From Distichodus sexfasciatus (taxonomy: Eukaryota > Chordata > Actinopteri > Characiformes > Distichodontidae): DNA of 64,000 nt. The position numbers and the translations under genes are program-made. Shown here in pieces: positions 48,901 to 63,000 of this stretch (position 1 is the stretch's first letter; each line of letters opens with the position of its first letter). The stretch spans positions 1 to 64,000 of the forward strand of contig JAVGVS010000823.1 of NCBI GenBank assembly GCA_032718565.1. The letters run 5' to 3'. The notes below the pieces were generated by a model. That model did no database searches and had not been told where the DNA came from. It saw nothing but the letters and a program-made list of their open reading frames with translations.

Positions 48901-51900
48901 ATTTCTCCTCCAGGAGCTGAAAGTTTAAGCAATGAATGTCGTCGATTATAAACTGCCCTAACAGGGAACAAGGCGACCGCTGTTGGTTTCGCGTTTCCTA
49001 AACAATATGTGACCCTCCACGGCAAAACCAGTCGCTTGCCGCAAATTTTCAAAATTGAGTTATTATTATTGTTTCCATGAAATGGCATAAATCAAGCTTC
49101 AAAACGATACCTATATGGAATGAATCAGACGACATATGACTGAGATATCAACATTGAAAGTAATCGTGTTTCTGCTGTCACGCCAAGTGAGAAACGGAGA
49201 AATCTGCCTTTCAAGTTGACTATCGCCGTAGCACTCACAGACGCTTGGTGCGGTCGCAGCTACGTTTGCATTTACGGTAGCCTACGCAGCATTCACAGCC
49301 GAAGATGGATTCCGGAGAAATATCTTCACGCTAGTCAACCAGTGGATTTACCGTAAATATTGGAGTAGAGCGGTCAAAACACAAACTTTTAACATTCTGC
49401 TGGAATTGAATTCCTCACCTCAAGAAAGTCACGTTTTTAGGATGGAAAGGGTAAGTTTTTCAGCCAAATTTATTCACAACAGTACAGTATAGACCTTCCA
49501 CTGTTTCAGAACACTAAAAACAAAAAATCCAAAATTTTACCTCACGCAACATAAACGCTCGTTTTTCTCGGAAACCTCCGTTGCGACAGGCGACTGGTTT
49601 TGCCGTGGAGGGTCACATATGTGCTAACGTGGCCCCGTTCTTAGCAAAGACCAATTTTAAGCGTCCCGTAAGCCTTCAACAACCCCCCGAATTGATCAAG
49701 CGAGGAGCTTATTTGCTTAGAATCTGATTAAAGTGGGCGAGATTTACAAAGCTCATGCTAATTTGATGTTGGTTAAGCAAAGTCCTGTAAGGACACGGAG
49801 GAGGAGAAATAAACGTCCCGTTTGTGAGTGTAAAGGTCTTAATAAGGCTAAAGCTGAGCACGAACGTTGTTTAGCAGTCCTACTAAACCATTAGGTTTTA
49901 TTAAACTCCCTCTACTATTTGTCACAGACATAGAAAATTATTTTAAAACTTTTAAAAAAGCCACAATGTTCCTTAATTCTACCACATCTCTACTACGGAA
50001 CTACTACCGGCTCCTCGTGGCCGCTCATGTCAGGTTCACACCGTTAACACTCGCCTTCGAGGTCAAGAACGGAATAGCACCTCCTTACAAATCAGCACTG
50101 ACCAAGCAGCGTGTCACGTCTCGTCTTCTCACAGCATCAAGCGCTGCTCGTCTCCAACCACCGATAATCAAAAGTAGAGGAAAACAGTGTTGTCCCCACA
50201 GTGGTGGAACCCACTTCCTCCTGCCATCAGAGCTAGGGACTCCCTCGCCATCTTCAAACGTCATCTGACGACACACCTCTTCAAGGAGTACCCAGGGACG
50301 ATCTACACTTCACACTTACTGTTAAAAACAACTACAGAGTGAATCTTGGTGAAAACTGTGTAGGTGATTTTTTGGGCGGGAAGAGATTTCTGCTTAAGAA
50401 GGTTTGGTGAAACTTCATCATTTGTAGATTCTTTTCTTATCCAAGTACAAATCTCACAAAGACAACACCGTTGAACGTCAGAACCTTTGTGTAAAATTCT
50501 CCTTCAGAGCGACTGGTGAAGGAGGCAGGTTATTCTGACAGCTAGTCGACGGCTAGGTGACAAGTTAAGGTCGTGCCACACTGACCCGGACGTGGGCATT
50601 TGGGAAAAACAGCAGTCTCCTCCAGACGGCGTTCTCTCACCAGCTGTAATCCAGCAAAGCTCCTCGATTAACGCGCTAAGCTCTTTCCCTTGGCGACGTT
50701 CACGCGGAGCACTCTTCTCGCTCGTGTCACTCTCGTGCTGTCTGGGAACTGCAGAATGTCACTAACCGCCAGCAGCCGAAATTAGCATGGGTCGATGACG
50801 ATAATCTGTTAGAAATTTGCAATAATTCTACCTTCATTCACCAACTGTGCTTAAGAATGTGTTCTTAAAACCTACTAACCACAATTTTCACCAAGATTCC
50901 GACTTTTACCAATGATTTCTTTCTCTTCATTACACCTGAGAAGAGAACATGGCTTTAGGAAGCCACGCCGCAATTAAATCACGTCACTGAGCCGTGATAC
51001 AGGACCGTGAACCACAGGACTTCCTTTAATGAAGTTAATATACACTACCAGTCAGAAGTTTGGACACACCTTCCCATTCAATGTTTTATCTTTATTTTCA
51101 TTACTATTGTAGATTCTCACTGAAGGCATCAAAACTATGAATGAACGGTGTAAGGGCTATTTAGTAACCCAGAAGGAGAGTGATGGAGTGCTGCGCCACA
51201 TGGCCTGGCCTCCACGGTCACCTGACCAAACCCAATCGAGATGGTTTGGGATGAGATGGACCGCAGAGTGAAGGCAAAAGGGCCAACAAGTGCTCAGCAT
51301 CTCTGAGAACTCCTTCAAGACTGTTGGAAAAGCATTTCAGGTGACTACCTCATGAAGCTCATCGAGAGAATGCCAAGAGTGTGCAAAGCAGTGATCAACT
51401 ATATAAACTGTCTGTAATGTGCAGTCAATCACAAGACCAGGAGCCATCGGCCAGTAGGATTCGCAGGTAGAAGCTGCCCAAACCCCGCCCCCTTTCAAAC
51501 CGCGCGCGCAGAAATCTCACTCGAGCAAAAAAGCCGCTCGTCGGTAATCTGCTGTGCGCGCGAGAACGTTTAACACATCGAGAGGAAAAAAGACATTCGT
51601 GAGAGGAAAAATACAGTTTGCGCACAATATTATCACAACCTCGCACTCGATTCTTAATTTTGTGCTCTCGAGGTTCACATTTACGCCAAATTTTTTTGCG
51701 GCAAGCCATTTTGCGCGCTCTAGTTTTGGCGTTGATGTGACGCCATAAAAGGGTGGTGATTTTCAAGAATCTAAGATATGAAACATGTTTTGGGTTATTT
51801 CACACTATTTGTTTACTACATAATTCCGCATGTGTTCATTCATAGTGTCTTCAGTGAGAATCTACAATGTAAATAGTCATGATAATAAAGAATAAAACAC

Positions 51901-52077
51901 TGAATGGGAAGGTGTGTCCAAACTTTTGACTGCTAGTGTATCACACTGCTTTTGTTTAGACAGCTCATATTTCTGCACAATGATGTCACTTCCCTTCTAT
52001 CAGACACACTTCTCATTTCGGCACATGACGTTATACATTTTCTGGGAGAGCGATAAAGTGATAAAACTGTTCAGGGA

Positions 52078-52109
<32 letters not shown>

Positions 52110-55100
52110 AATGATCAGCTCTTTAAGACAGAACCAAGAGCTCAGACCTTTACTCTACATCCTGTATGGTGAGACATCATGTCATGTCTACATTTCACAA
52201 GACACAAGAGTGACATGGTAAAAATGAGACCATCTATCAGCCACGTTAACTTCTTACATTTACTTGTGCAAAGCTGTAACCCTGAAAACTCATCAAAGTT
52301 GGCTAAAATTGCACAGTTTTAAACGAAAGCATTTTTTACAGTGTGGCTGTGATCTCTGAGACGAAATGAAGGTAAATGCGTGACGTTACCTCAGCTCTGT
52401 AAGGCAGGAAGAGAGCGCTGGCCAGGTTTCCCGTGATGCCGCTTAAAATGTAGATGATGGAGATTCGTAACCAACCGGTCAGTTTCTCCAGATCTCTCAG
52501 GATGGTCATCTGGAAAATGACAGACACCAGGCAATGCAGCAGGCTGGATGGAGGAAATCAGACATAAAAAAGCATTAATATATACATACTGTATATACGC
52601 CATAATTTTTGTTATATATTAAATCATACACATATTATACTTTAGCCAATGTTGACCGATATTCAAACTCTTTCACTGTTGGATTCTAAATCAAATGTAG
52701 AATATGGGACCTTTAAATTAACCAAACAGAAGCAGGAACGTCTGGCTGGACTGTTGAATTTGCACAAATCAAGATTTTCCCCTAAAACAAAATCCTTAAC
52801 TCCCACTTTCTGATCTGAGGTCAGTCGCGCCCCCACCCTGCATGTAGGAAGAGTGAGAGCCACAGCCGGTAGAACTGATCCGGGACGTCCGGGTTGAGGA
52901 ACGGCAGCAGGCCACACACTTCGTCCATACAGTGGACCTGCGACCACACACATACACACACTCAGTACAACTGCATTTGCACATCTTAAGATAAACAGCA
53001 AACACATCACCAGCATCCTGGTCAGCAGTGTGTGTGTGTGTGTTACCTGTGAGCAGAGCGTCGCCTCCTCGTGGAAGTAGCCGTGCATGAATTCACAGTA
53101 CTCTCGAGTTGCAATCTCACACCTTAGGGAAGAGAGGGGAAAATGTAGTGACTCCAAAGATTGAGCTCAATTTTCAAGACTCTTCTACTGTCGTGTTCAG
53201 AATTAAATCTGCAACAAATATTTGCAACTTAAGTTTAAATGTGTAACTTTCCGAAATGACAATTATCACAAACATAACAACTTGGACAGTTAACAACACT
53301 GATTTATGAGTAAATACAACACCAACGACCTGTTTAACAAAACAAATAACAATTTAAATGAGTAAAAATGCCTAATGTTCAAAAACCAAATGTGACCCAC
53401 CACGGCAAAACCAGTCGCTTGTCGCAAATTCTCAAAATTGAGTTATTATGTTTTCATGAAAGGGCATAAATCAAGCTTCAAAACGATACCTATATGGAAT
53501 ATGGGACGACATATGACTGAGATATCAACATTCAAAGGAGTCAGGTTTCTCCTGTCACGCCAAGTGAGAAACGGAAAAATCTGCCTTTGAAGTTGACTAT
53601 CGCCGTAGCACTCTGAGCGGCGCTTAGTGCGGTCAGCGGCTACGTTTGTATTCACGGTAACCTCATGCATTCCTGGCCACCACGGATAGCCTACCTGCGT
53701 TAGGTTAACTCGGGAGATGGAGATGATTCGAATATCTTCCGCAGCCTAATAGTCAGCAGTGGATTTACCGTAAATATTGAAGTAAGCGGTCAAAACACAA
53801 CTTTTAACATTCTGCTGGAATTGGTTACTCACCTCAAGAAAGTCCGCGTTTTTAGGATGGAAGAGTTTTCAGGAAATTTATTCACAACAGTACAGTATAG
53901 ACCTTCCACTGTTTCAAAACACTACAAACAAAAAATCAAAAATTTTACCCCACGTAACATAAGCGCTTTCGTTTTCTCAAAACCTCTGTTGCAACAAGCG
54001 ACTGGTTTTGCCGTGGAGGGAGTCACATGCCCTCGTTTGTATTTATTTGTGTTTGAATAAAATACTACTAATACTACTACTGCTAATATTAATGATAATA
54101 TTTGGGGTTTGTATGAAGTTATTAAAGGAAATATAATAATCACGTTTATAAACTAAATTCTGAATGCCAACAGAGGCTTTCAAAATCTGTCAGTCATAAT
54201 GTAGAAGAAACTGCTGTATACATCTATATTAGAATGGCATCAATCCTAATATAGGATAAACTCACAATCTGTGTTCCTGACGGTTTAAGCGTCGCAGGAT
54301 TAGGGAGCGTCACTAAATTACACAACTGTGTTCAAAGGATTTTTTTTATTTTATGTAAATAATAATATAATAATAATAAATCATCATCATCATATCATCA
54401 TCTATCATCATCATAGATTGTAAAATTACTGTTTTAGTAGTATTTAAGTCAAGTAGTTTCTCAAGCAGAACAGAATAATCTCAGGCTCATTCTCACAGAG
54501 AAATGCACAATGGGATATATCAGATCGGTAACATATTCGAACTATGGTAACCATTTTCTGTTTAAAAAATTTGGTTACATCATATCGGCAGATATCCACA
54601 TGCACAACTCGGAAATTATGCGTGTCAGACTTGTTAAAAGTGTTATTATGCATGTTTTTGCATATATATGTGTGTATATATAAATACACATATATATAGA
54701 TGAATAGATAGATGAATGGAAATATAGATATATAGATATACTTATATATATATGTATATATAAATATAAATAAAAGTTCATTCCAGGATTGTAGTTTCTC
54801 TTCACTTGACTGATTTGGAATATTTTACACAGGGTTCCCACCTTGAATTAACAGCAAATTCAAGAGACCTTTTAAAAAAAGACTTTCAGGACATAGCCAT
54901 CACTCAAATTCAAGGACCACACGCGGCGGCATTTACCTACTGCTACCGCAATATTAAATTTTAGATGCAATTTAGAGACAATTTTAGATGCAAATTCAAT
55001 AAAAGACTGTGAATGGCATAGAAGTTGTCGGGACAAAATCAATGCAAGAAGTGATTTCAGATATATAACCTACATTCATGTCAATAATATTCATAACCTA

Positions 55101-58100
55101 CATTCATATCCACAATGCATGGATATGTCCACTCTACATACATTAAGGATGTACACGCATCCTGGAATTTGCATTTTCCGGGCATCAGACGCGCCGACTC
55201 TTCAAAAACTTCACTTCCGCTCTGACTCAGTAGTAACTCTGGTTACCTAAAAGTATTCACGCGTTCACGTTGACTACGTATGGGAAACACAAACGTGATG
55301 TACAGAACAAAAGCGAACTTTGCATGGAAATTAAAAAAATTCGGTATTGGGGCACAGATTTAAACAAACTTGTGGTGGCAAAATAACAACATGTTAACAG
55401 CGGTCGTCATCCGTGACACTTCAATTCCCAAAAAAATATTAAAGGACATTCAGAATGATGTCTTTTATACTGTTTTCAAAAACTTTCCAGGGCCTTGAAC
55501 TTATTTGTTCAGATTCACAAACTTTTCAAGAGTTTCAGGACCCGTGGGAACCCTGTATACAGTTTATTTATATATGTATATTTTATTCCATTTCACATGC
55601 CGTCTTTCAACTCTGTAAAATCTGGAGCCACGTCGTCTCGTCTCACTTTACACTTGTATTTCAACTTGAAAGTTCAGTTTGACTTTACCTTGACCATGTT
55701 CTTACTCACAGTGTATACACATGATATGGAAGTTTTAGAACATTAAAATCACCAAGCATGATGTTAATTACCTTCCTTTGGTGCCCTATGCAACAGGCAG
55801 CCGACCCCTAATGGTGCAGTCCATGTGCTTGTATCCCGTGTGGTTCCACCTCCGTGGCTCTGTACAGATCTGTGAGAAAGCGTTTTTCTTTATTGTTGAT
55901 GAAGTAAAAAGAGAGTTCTGATGGGAATCTTGATCAACGGGGTGAATGAAAGTGGGAGTTCCTCCATTACGACCTCCATTAGTCACATTAGTGCGTCTGC
56001 TTAAAGGCACCGTCAGCTTTTCTTTTTACTATTATCTAGATTAGCCTGTTGGTTTTGTTTAGGACTTTTTAGGACCCACAGCCGCCATTGATGTCATCCG
56101 GGCAGACGTGAGGCTCGGCTGGCGCAGGCTCCTCGCACGTCCTGTTCCACCATCAAAATAAAGGACAAAAAAAGAACAGCAAACGAGATAAGAGCTAGCC
56201 ACAAACACGGCTGTAGCGGTGAACACACCACAGCACAGCACACACTGCACCACAACCGAACAATGATCCGGGGCAGTTAGTGGCGTAACGGTAGAATGTT
56301 CGCCCCCGTGATCGGCTTCACCAGGAAGGTTAGAATCCAGAGGCGATAAAGAGTTACCACTGAGGTACTCATGAGCAAGAGTACCATCTAGCTTACTGCT
56401 CCTAGGCGCTACCCTGGGTAGCTGCTCACTGCTGCTTCCTGGATGGGTCAAATGCAGAAAGTCACGATTCATTGTGGTGCACCGTGGGTGCCGTGCTGTG
56501 GTGTGTTCTAGCGACAAATTATCACTCACTTTCACAAGACCTCTACTTTTGAGCCATACGTGAAGGAGCAGTGGTCAGCTTTATTGGGAGCGCTCGGAGA
56601 GCAGTGCTTGGAGTCGGGATTTTGAGCCGTGACAGCCGGATCACGGGGTCGACTCCTAACCAACTGCCCCAGCTGCCTTAGGTTGTTGTCCATTATATCC
56701 CGGCCCTTAGGGCGTCCGTTCCGTAGTCGGAAGGTTGTCGGTTGAACCCCAGGACGGTAAAGGCACCACTGAGATACTCATAGGCAGGTACCCGTGCAAG
56801 CACCGTTCACGGCAGCGGTCCATCATCCAGCTGCCCACTGCTCCTTCACAGATGGAGTCCGTCTGGGGTCACACATTTGGTTGTAGTGCACTGTGTGCTT
56901 CAGGCAGTAGTGTGTTCACAATGACAAATAATCACTCACTTTCACTTTACAGCTGGTGCTAGTTTTGTGGACAGTTCATTGCAGTCTCCATACCTGCAGT
57001 TACTGGGTATGCACTTTAATAACTTGACCAGTTAATATAATGGTTCCAGAAGAAGTTGTTCTGGTGATTTGAGTCAGAACATCTACCTATAGAAATGTAT
57101 CTTGGAAAGCATAATGTGATAGCAAAACTCTCTGACATAAATGAAGTAGAATTTGTTTGGATCTGACCGTGCACTCAATGTCTGGTACCTGGGGTCCTGA
57201 TGGCAAACAGCACCTGACGATCTGACAATGTCCACACTGCATCACCCATACATTTCAAGAAGGTGGCCAAAAGTTTCCTGCAACAACGGAGAAAAATCGT
57301 CTAGTTCAGTTCTAGATTGGGACTGGGCAATTAATCCTAAATTCATTAAAACTGACATTGAGACCTCTACTTGAGTAATCTACATAGCGATGGGTTTTGA
57401 TTATTTTTACATTCTGTTAATCATTGAAAATGATTCATTTATATTTTCTCCCTAATACAGTCCTCAGGATTTCACAGGCCTTTTTGACATTGTTGTGGCT
57501 TAAGATGCTTGATTTTGCAGCAGCTTTATCATTTAGTATCCATCTACTGGATACAGAGTAAGTATTTGATAAGTTATACATTTTTTCTACATTCTTTTTT
57601 TCCCTATTGATTACTCGCTAACATTATAAAATTGAAAACTTAATCAATATTGAAAATGAAGAAATGCTAAAGTTTTGGAGTAATTCTGAGCCGATTTGGA
57701 CTCATTTTGGCCTATAAAATGAGCTGCTTTTGGCCTTTCTGGAAGAGAACTTAATGGCATTCCATATTAGAGTCACAAACCTGAGTGTTTATTTAGCAAA
57801 TAAAGCACAATGAATGCATTTTCTACACCAGTACTTCAGTTTTTGTGCACGGAATTACTCAGAAAAAAATTTCACATAAAGAGGAATGACTATAATGTCT
57901 GGTTAGTCTTGTGATTGTGACGGTATGTGGGTAGTTTCTGTAAGTTAAAGGGATTCTGAGTTATTAAAAGACTAACTAATAAACAACATAAAATACTAAA
58001 TGCGCTCTCAAAGACTTTTTCGTAGTAATATTCTTAGTTGTGGTCTCGGCTGCTCTCCAAATAAAATCCTGAGCCGAGGCGTTTTAAAAACTAGTCTCTA

Positions 58101-59995
58101 TTTTCTTTTCTCCAGCAGTCCACTACACTTATACAGACAAACGACATCTTGCTTGTGTGTGTATTTGAGCGTGTGTGTGTACCGAGCACTCTTCGCGGAG
58201 CGTCTGAACACATCCCGATTTGTCGTTCTGCACGCAGCATCCGGACTCTCTCTCCTGATCTCTGGCCTTCGTCAGCTCTGCTATCTGCTTGTCTCTCCGA
58301 ATACACGGAGAAAACTCCGCTCCCAGATGGATCAGATCTTCCTGCAGAACACACACACACACACACTCATAAGTCTGCACTGGACTATATAAATATATCA
58401 TTCAAAACTAAACATATTGCATATCTATGTTCTCAACTGCAATGAACAGTTGAACCTGGGTAGGTATGTAACTTGACGACTACGATGCATTAATTATGCA
58501 GTAGCCTTATTGCCAGAGCGTAATAAAGTCCGAGTTGAAATTTTATACGGTCTGCAACTCCTGTCTTAAAACGTATGGCGTTATTTTGTGCCAAAATTCT
58601 AAGCAAACAGTGAACTGTCTCAGGAAATAGCCGGGGTCGTAGCTTAACGGCTCTCTACGCACTAGGCAGTGTCACATGCGCCCTATTTGACTTGGCACAC
58701 CACATAGGGCGGGAAGTGACTTTTTCTTAGGCCTCGTCCATACGGACGTTCGAAATGAACGCCCTCTGAACGCCATACGCGATTGGCATTTCACTGGCGT
58801 TTTCACTCGCATTCCTCGGGATTTTCACGCCAAGAAAACATTGCATGCAGCGTTTATTTGGCGCCACCGAGCGGCGCAGCGGCGGTGCTGAGCATGGTGC
58901 GAGCAGCCAGTGCGAGCTTGCGTTGTGGTGGCAGTTTGCTCCAATGAGCAGAAAAATGGTTGGCGTTCGGTCGGCGCTCACCTGAAGCCTGAAGAAACGC
59001 CAAGCTTTCGCCTGGTTCAGGCGATCCGTGTTGTGAGGCATAGTCGTCACAGTTTGAGCTGGAGGTTTACAAAACGACAGAAAAAAAATTACTTGGAAAT
59101 TAATGTGGAATTTCGGAGCGTGCAGTGGATTTTTGGTAGCGAATATCTTTACCTCTAACTTCGGCCTGTACTCGAGCTCAAGCTCTATGTCGCCTTAATG
59201 TGTGGTGGTGCAAAATAAAAGCGTTTTGGCAATATTCTTTGCCATCGGTTTATAGGCTAAGCAGCTGCCCGCTGGATGCAGGAGAAGCACAAACAGAAGG
59301 AGAAAGCAACTGTGTCAGGCTCAAAAACAGATTCATCACTTACCGTCTCCACGGTGACATCTACAAGTAACGGCACCTGCGAATGTTCAAACTGCATTTT
59401 TGCTGCCGCCAACACCAAACTGTCAATATGCATATCAGGAAAATCATGTTACAATAAAACAAAGCAACAAAAGCTTTCTATTGATCAGAGACAGAACATT
59501 AGGTTGTTTTACTGTATTTCGTGTCATATTTATCACTGTTTCTGGGCGCTACTGACTAAAACCCTTGATGATAATATTGATATACTTGATGGATTTATAA
59601 CAGTAAGCTGTGGCTATTTAGAAGGAAAGCAGATATGAAGAATTCCCTGTATCCCACTATGACACTCCTTCTCCCGCGATGTTATATTGCTCGAATCTGG
59701 CGAATCATTTTGGGGAACTCACAGATCGGGCGATCAAGTTTTTGCTGCTGGGCATTAGCTACGCTCTCGTAAACCCCTTTGTTTTTCAGCACCTGGGAGA
59801 CAGATACAGAAGGAAGGAGAGCGAAATGAAGGCCTGAGTTCCAGAAGACTCAAGACACTTCAAACAATCCCATACGCACTCACCAGCTCAGTGACCGAGT
59901 GCTGAGCGAATCCAACAGGAGGCGAAACCGTAGGTAGAGCAAACCAGCAGCGTGATGACGACGTGCACGAAGGTGATCCAGTACGTAAAATAAGG

Positions 59996-60027
<32 letters not shown>

Positions 60028-63000
60028 GTTGAAACTCCCCTCACTGCAGGTCACAGTAAAGGCTGTGTGTGAACAGTTCTTCACCGTTACACCGACTCAC
60101 TGCAGCGTGCTGTGTTATAATGAGCTGTGCTGCTCTACAGTGCGTTGTGCTGTGCTGTGTTACGCTACACTATGTTATGTATTATACTTTGTGTGATGTC
60201 CCTTGTTTTTATTCTGTGTAGTTTAGCACTGTGTTATGCTATGTTTGTCAGCGTTGTCGAAAAGTGTCACACCGGTTTATTTCAGTGTTGGGCCACATTG
60301 TGCTGTGTTGCACTTTCTTTCTCGCGTTGTATTAAGCCGTCCCGTTGTGGCCGCAATCTGACACTTGCGCAGCTATTGTGCTGCATTGTGCCGTGTGTTG
60401 TGTTGCGCCGCGTTGTGCCGTGTTGCACAGTGTGTTGTTTTCCGCTGCGCTGTGTTGTGCCGCGTTGCCTCGTATGTATGCAGTGCAACACTTTGTACAG
60501 TGTTGCAATGCACTGTGTCGTGTTGCTCTTCGTTGTGGCGTGTTGCACTGCAGCTGACTGGAGCTACACCCGTGTTGTGTAAATGCTGCCCAGCGTTGTA
60601 TCAGTACGTTGTGTCGTGCTGCGCGCGTTATTCACCTTCCGCCCGGTTATGTCGCGCCGCGCCCGAAGTTGTAGCCGCGCCTTGGCGCGCGTTGTGTAGT
60701 GCTGTGCAGCGTTATTATGCGCACGTTGTGGTACTGCGCTGCGTTGTGTCGCGTTGTTTCGTGCTGCACCGCGTTGTTTCGTGCTGCGCCGCATTGTGTC
60801 GTGCTGCCCCGCGTTGTGTCGCATGTGTAGTGCTGCCTGCGTTGTGTCTCGTTGTGTAGTGCTGCGCTGTGTTGTGTCGCGTTGTGTAGTGCTGCGCTGC
60901 GTTGTGTAGCGTTGTGTAGTGCTGCGCTGCGTTGTGTAGCGTTGTGTAGTGCTGTGCTGCGTTGTGTCGCGTTGCGTAGTGCTGCGGCGCGTTGCGTCGT
61001 GTTGTACCATGTTGTGCTGTGCTAGATTACAATCTTTCGTGCTGTGTTACCTGTCTCTTGTGTTACCCTGTTGTGCTGTTACACTTTGTTGTGCTTTTGT
61101 GTTGTGCAGTTGTACTGTGTGGTACTCTCTTTACTCTGTTAGTCTGTATTGTGTTGTCTATGTTGTGTCATGTTACCAGGTAGAGCTCCTGCGATATTTG
61201 GTGTTTTTATTATGTGTAGTGAAGTGTTATTCTGTGTTGTGTAGTGTTACGTCGTTACATTTTGTTATCATTTTAATCTGTGTTTATGCCGCGCTATGTA
61301 ACTCTGTGTTGTGTTGTTCTCGGCTGTCGCGCGTCAGACTGCGTCGAGGAGTAGAATACCGCGTCCTGCCGTGCTACTTTACACATACTCGGTGGAACGC
61401 TGGCCCACCTGTGGCTGTGGAAGTCGTCCAGCTGTCTCTGCACATAGCTGCTCAGGCTGCCCAGTAGTTCGGTCCAGCCACTTGCCCTGCCGCCCGTACT
61501 CCGCTTGGGTTTTAGCCAGAGAGCAGGGAAGTGTTTCACCTGGAATAGCGATCTTTCTGCTGCCTTGAGGTTTTACCCGCTTTAACCACCTCCTTACTGA
61601 GCACAGCAGAAGCGGAGAACACACACAAGCGTAAGAAACAAAGGTGGTAGGCTCCACACACCGCGTGTCAGACAAAGGAATCTGAGAAGCTGAAATTGAC
61701 TCCTGGTAGCGCTCGGGTAGTGACGGCTTCATCCGCAGCGCATTCTGTGACGATGGAGGCGGAGAGGGGCGGAGATTCGAACACGTCATCGGGCATAGAG
61801 TACTCCTCGTGGCGTCAACCTGAAAGAACCAGAAGAAGATAAAGTCTGAACCAGAACTGCATTTATTTAAGCAGAGAAAAGAGAGACGACACCTGCCTTG
61901 CCGAAGAAAGGCAATTAGCGAATTAGCCGGTCATGTCCGCGTGTAGTCTCTTGCCGCTGAATTAAAAGGAAAACTATAACGAAACATGGAGTGACCCCTG
62001 CAGACCCGGACGACCCTACACACACACACACACTTTAGTATTACAAAGTTCATTACAAAGCTCATGTGGACAACAAAAAGGGCATGAGGCTATCCGGGGT
62101 GCAGCTTCACTGATTTCATCGAGATATGATATTGTATCGTATAAACCTTTGATAACTGGGCGATCTTTGATATCGCAAGGTCGAAATCAATTTGATTCAA
62201 TTCGAGGAGTCAGCAATCAATGGGAGACAATATGTATGACCCTCACGGCAAAACCGGTAAACATGCTTAGCGAGGTTTCGAAAGCGGCGTTTATGTTGAG
62301 TGGGGTAAGAATTTTGAATTTTTGTAGTGTTTTTGAAACAGAAGAGTCCTATACATGTACTGTTGTGAATAAATTTGGCTGAAACTTACCCTTCCATCCT
62401 AAAAACGTGACTTTCTTGAGTTGAGGAATTCAATTCCAGCAGAATGGTAAAAGTTTCTGTTTTGACCGCTCTACTTCAATATTTACGGTAAATCCACTGG
62501 TTGACTAGCGTGAAGATATTTCTCGAATCATCTCTCCGTCTCCCGAGTTCCAGTTAACCTACCGCCTTGGGTAGGCTATCCGTGTGGCTGTGAATACTGG
62601 CGTGGGCTTCGTAACGTAAATGCAAACGTAGCCGCGACCGCACCAAGCGTCTGTGAGTGCTACGGCGATAGTCAACTTCAAAGGCAGATTTCTCCGTTTC
62701 TCACTTGGCGTGACAGGAGAAACCCGACTCCTTTGAATGTTGATATCTCAGTCATATGTCGTCCCATTCATTCCATATAGGTATCGTTTTGAAGCTTGAT
62801 TTATGCCCTTAACATAATAACTCAATTTTGAAAATTTGCGACAAGCGAATGGTTTTGCCGTGGAGGGTCACATATCATACGCTCATTTAACACCATCACT
62901 TCCATTCATTTCAAAACACATAAAAAGGCTAAAATATCGTGGCATTTCTATTCCTCAACTCCAAATAATATTTATTGTTAGACAGCTGAAACAGTAGGCG

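Larger units (their letters stand above)
36974..52389 (-). other. rhbdf2: Last intron of rhbdf2 (15.4 kb)
   Basis: No nested gene was recognised on either strand. The intron is almost entirely transposon-derived: four of the five element copies with TGTGACCCTCC ends or their parts, SINEs, a GC-box duplication, hAT-like pieces, two LINE tails and a Tc1 element, listed separately. Confidence 0.75.

Noticed and set aside
60127..61467. Cys-rich frames of 150-172 codons over the TGTG-rich region
   Set aside because: Low-complexity translation of the minisatellite; similar Cys-Val-Ala patterns arise in other frames and there is no domain.
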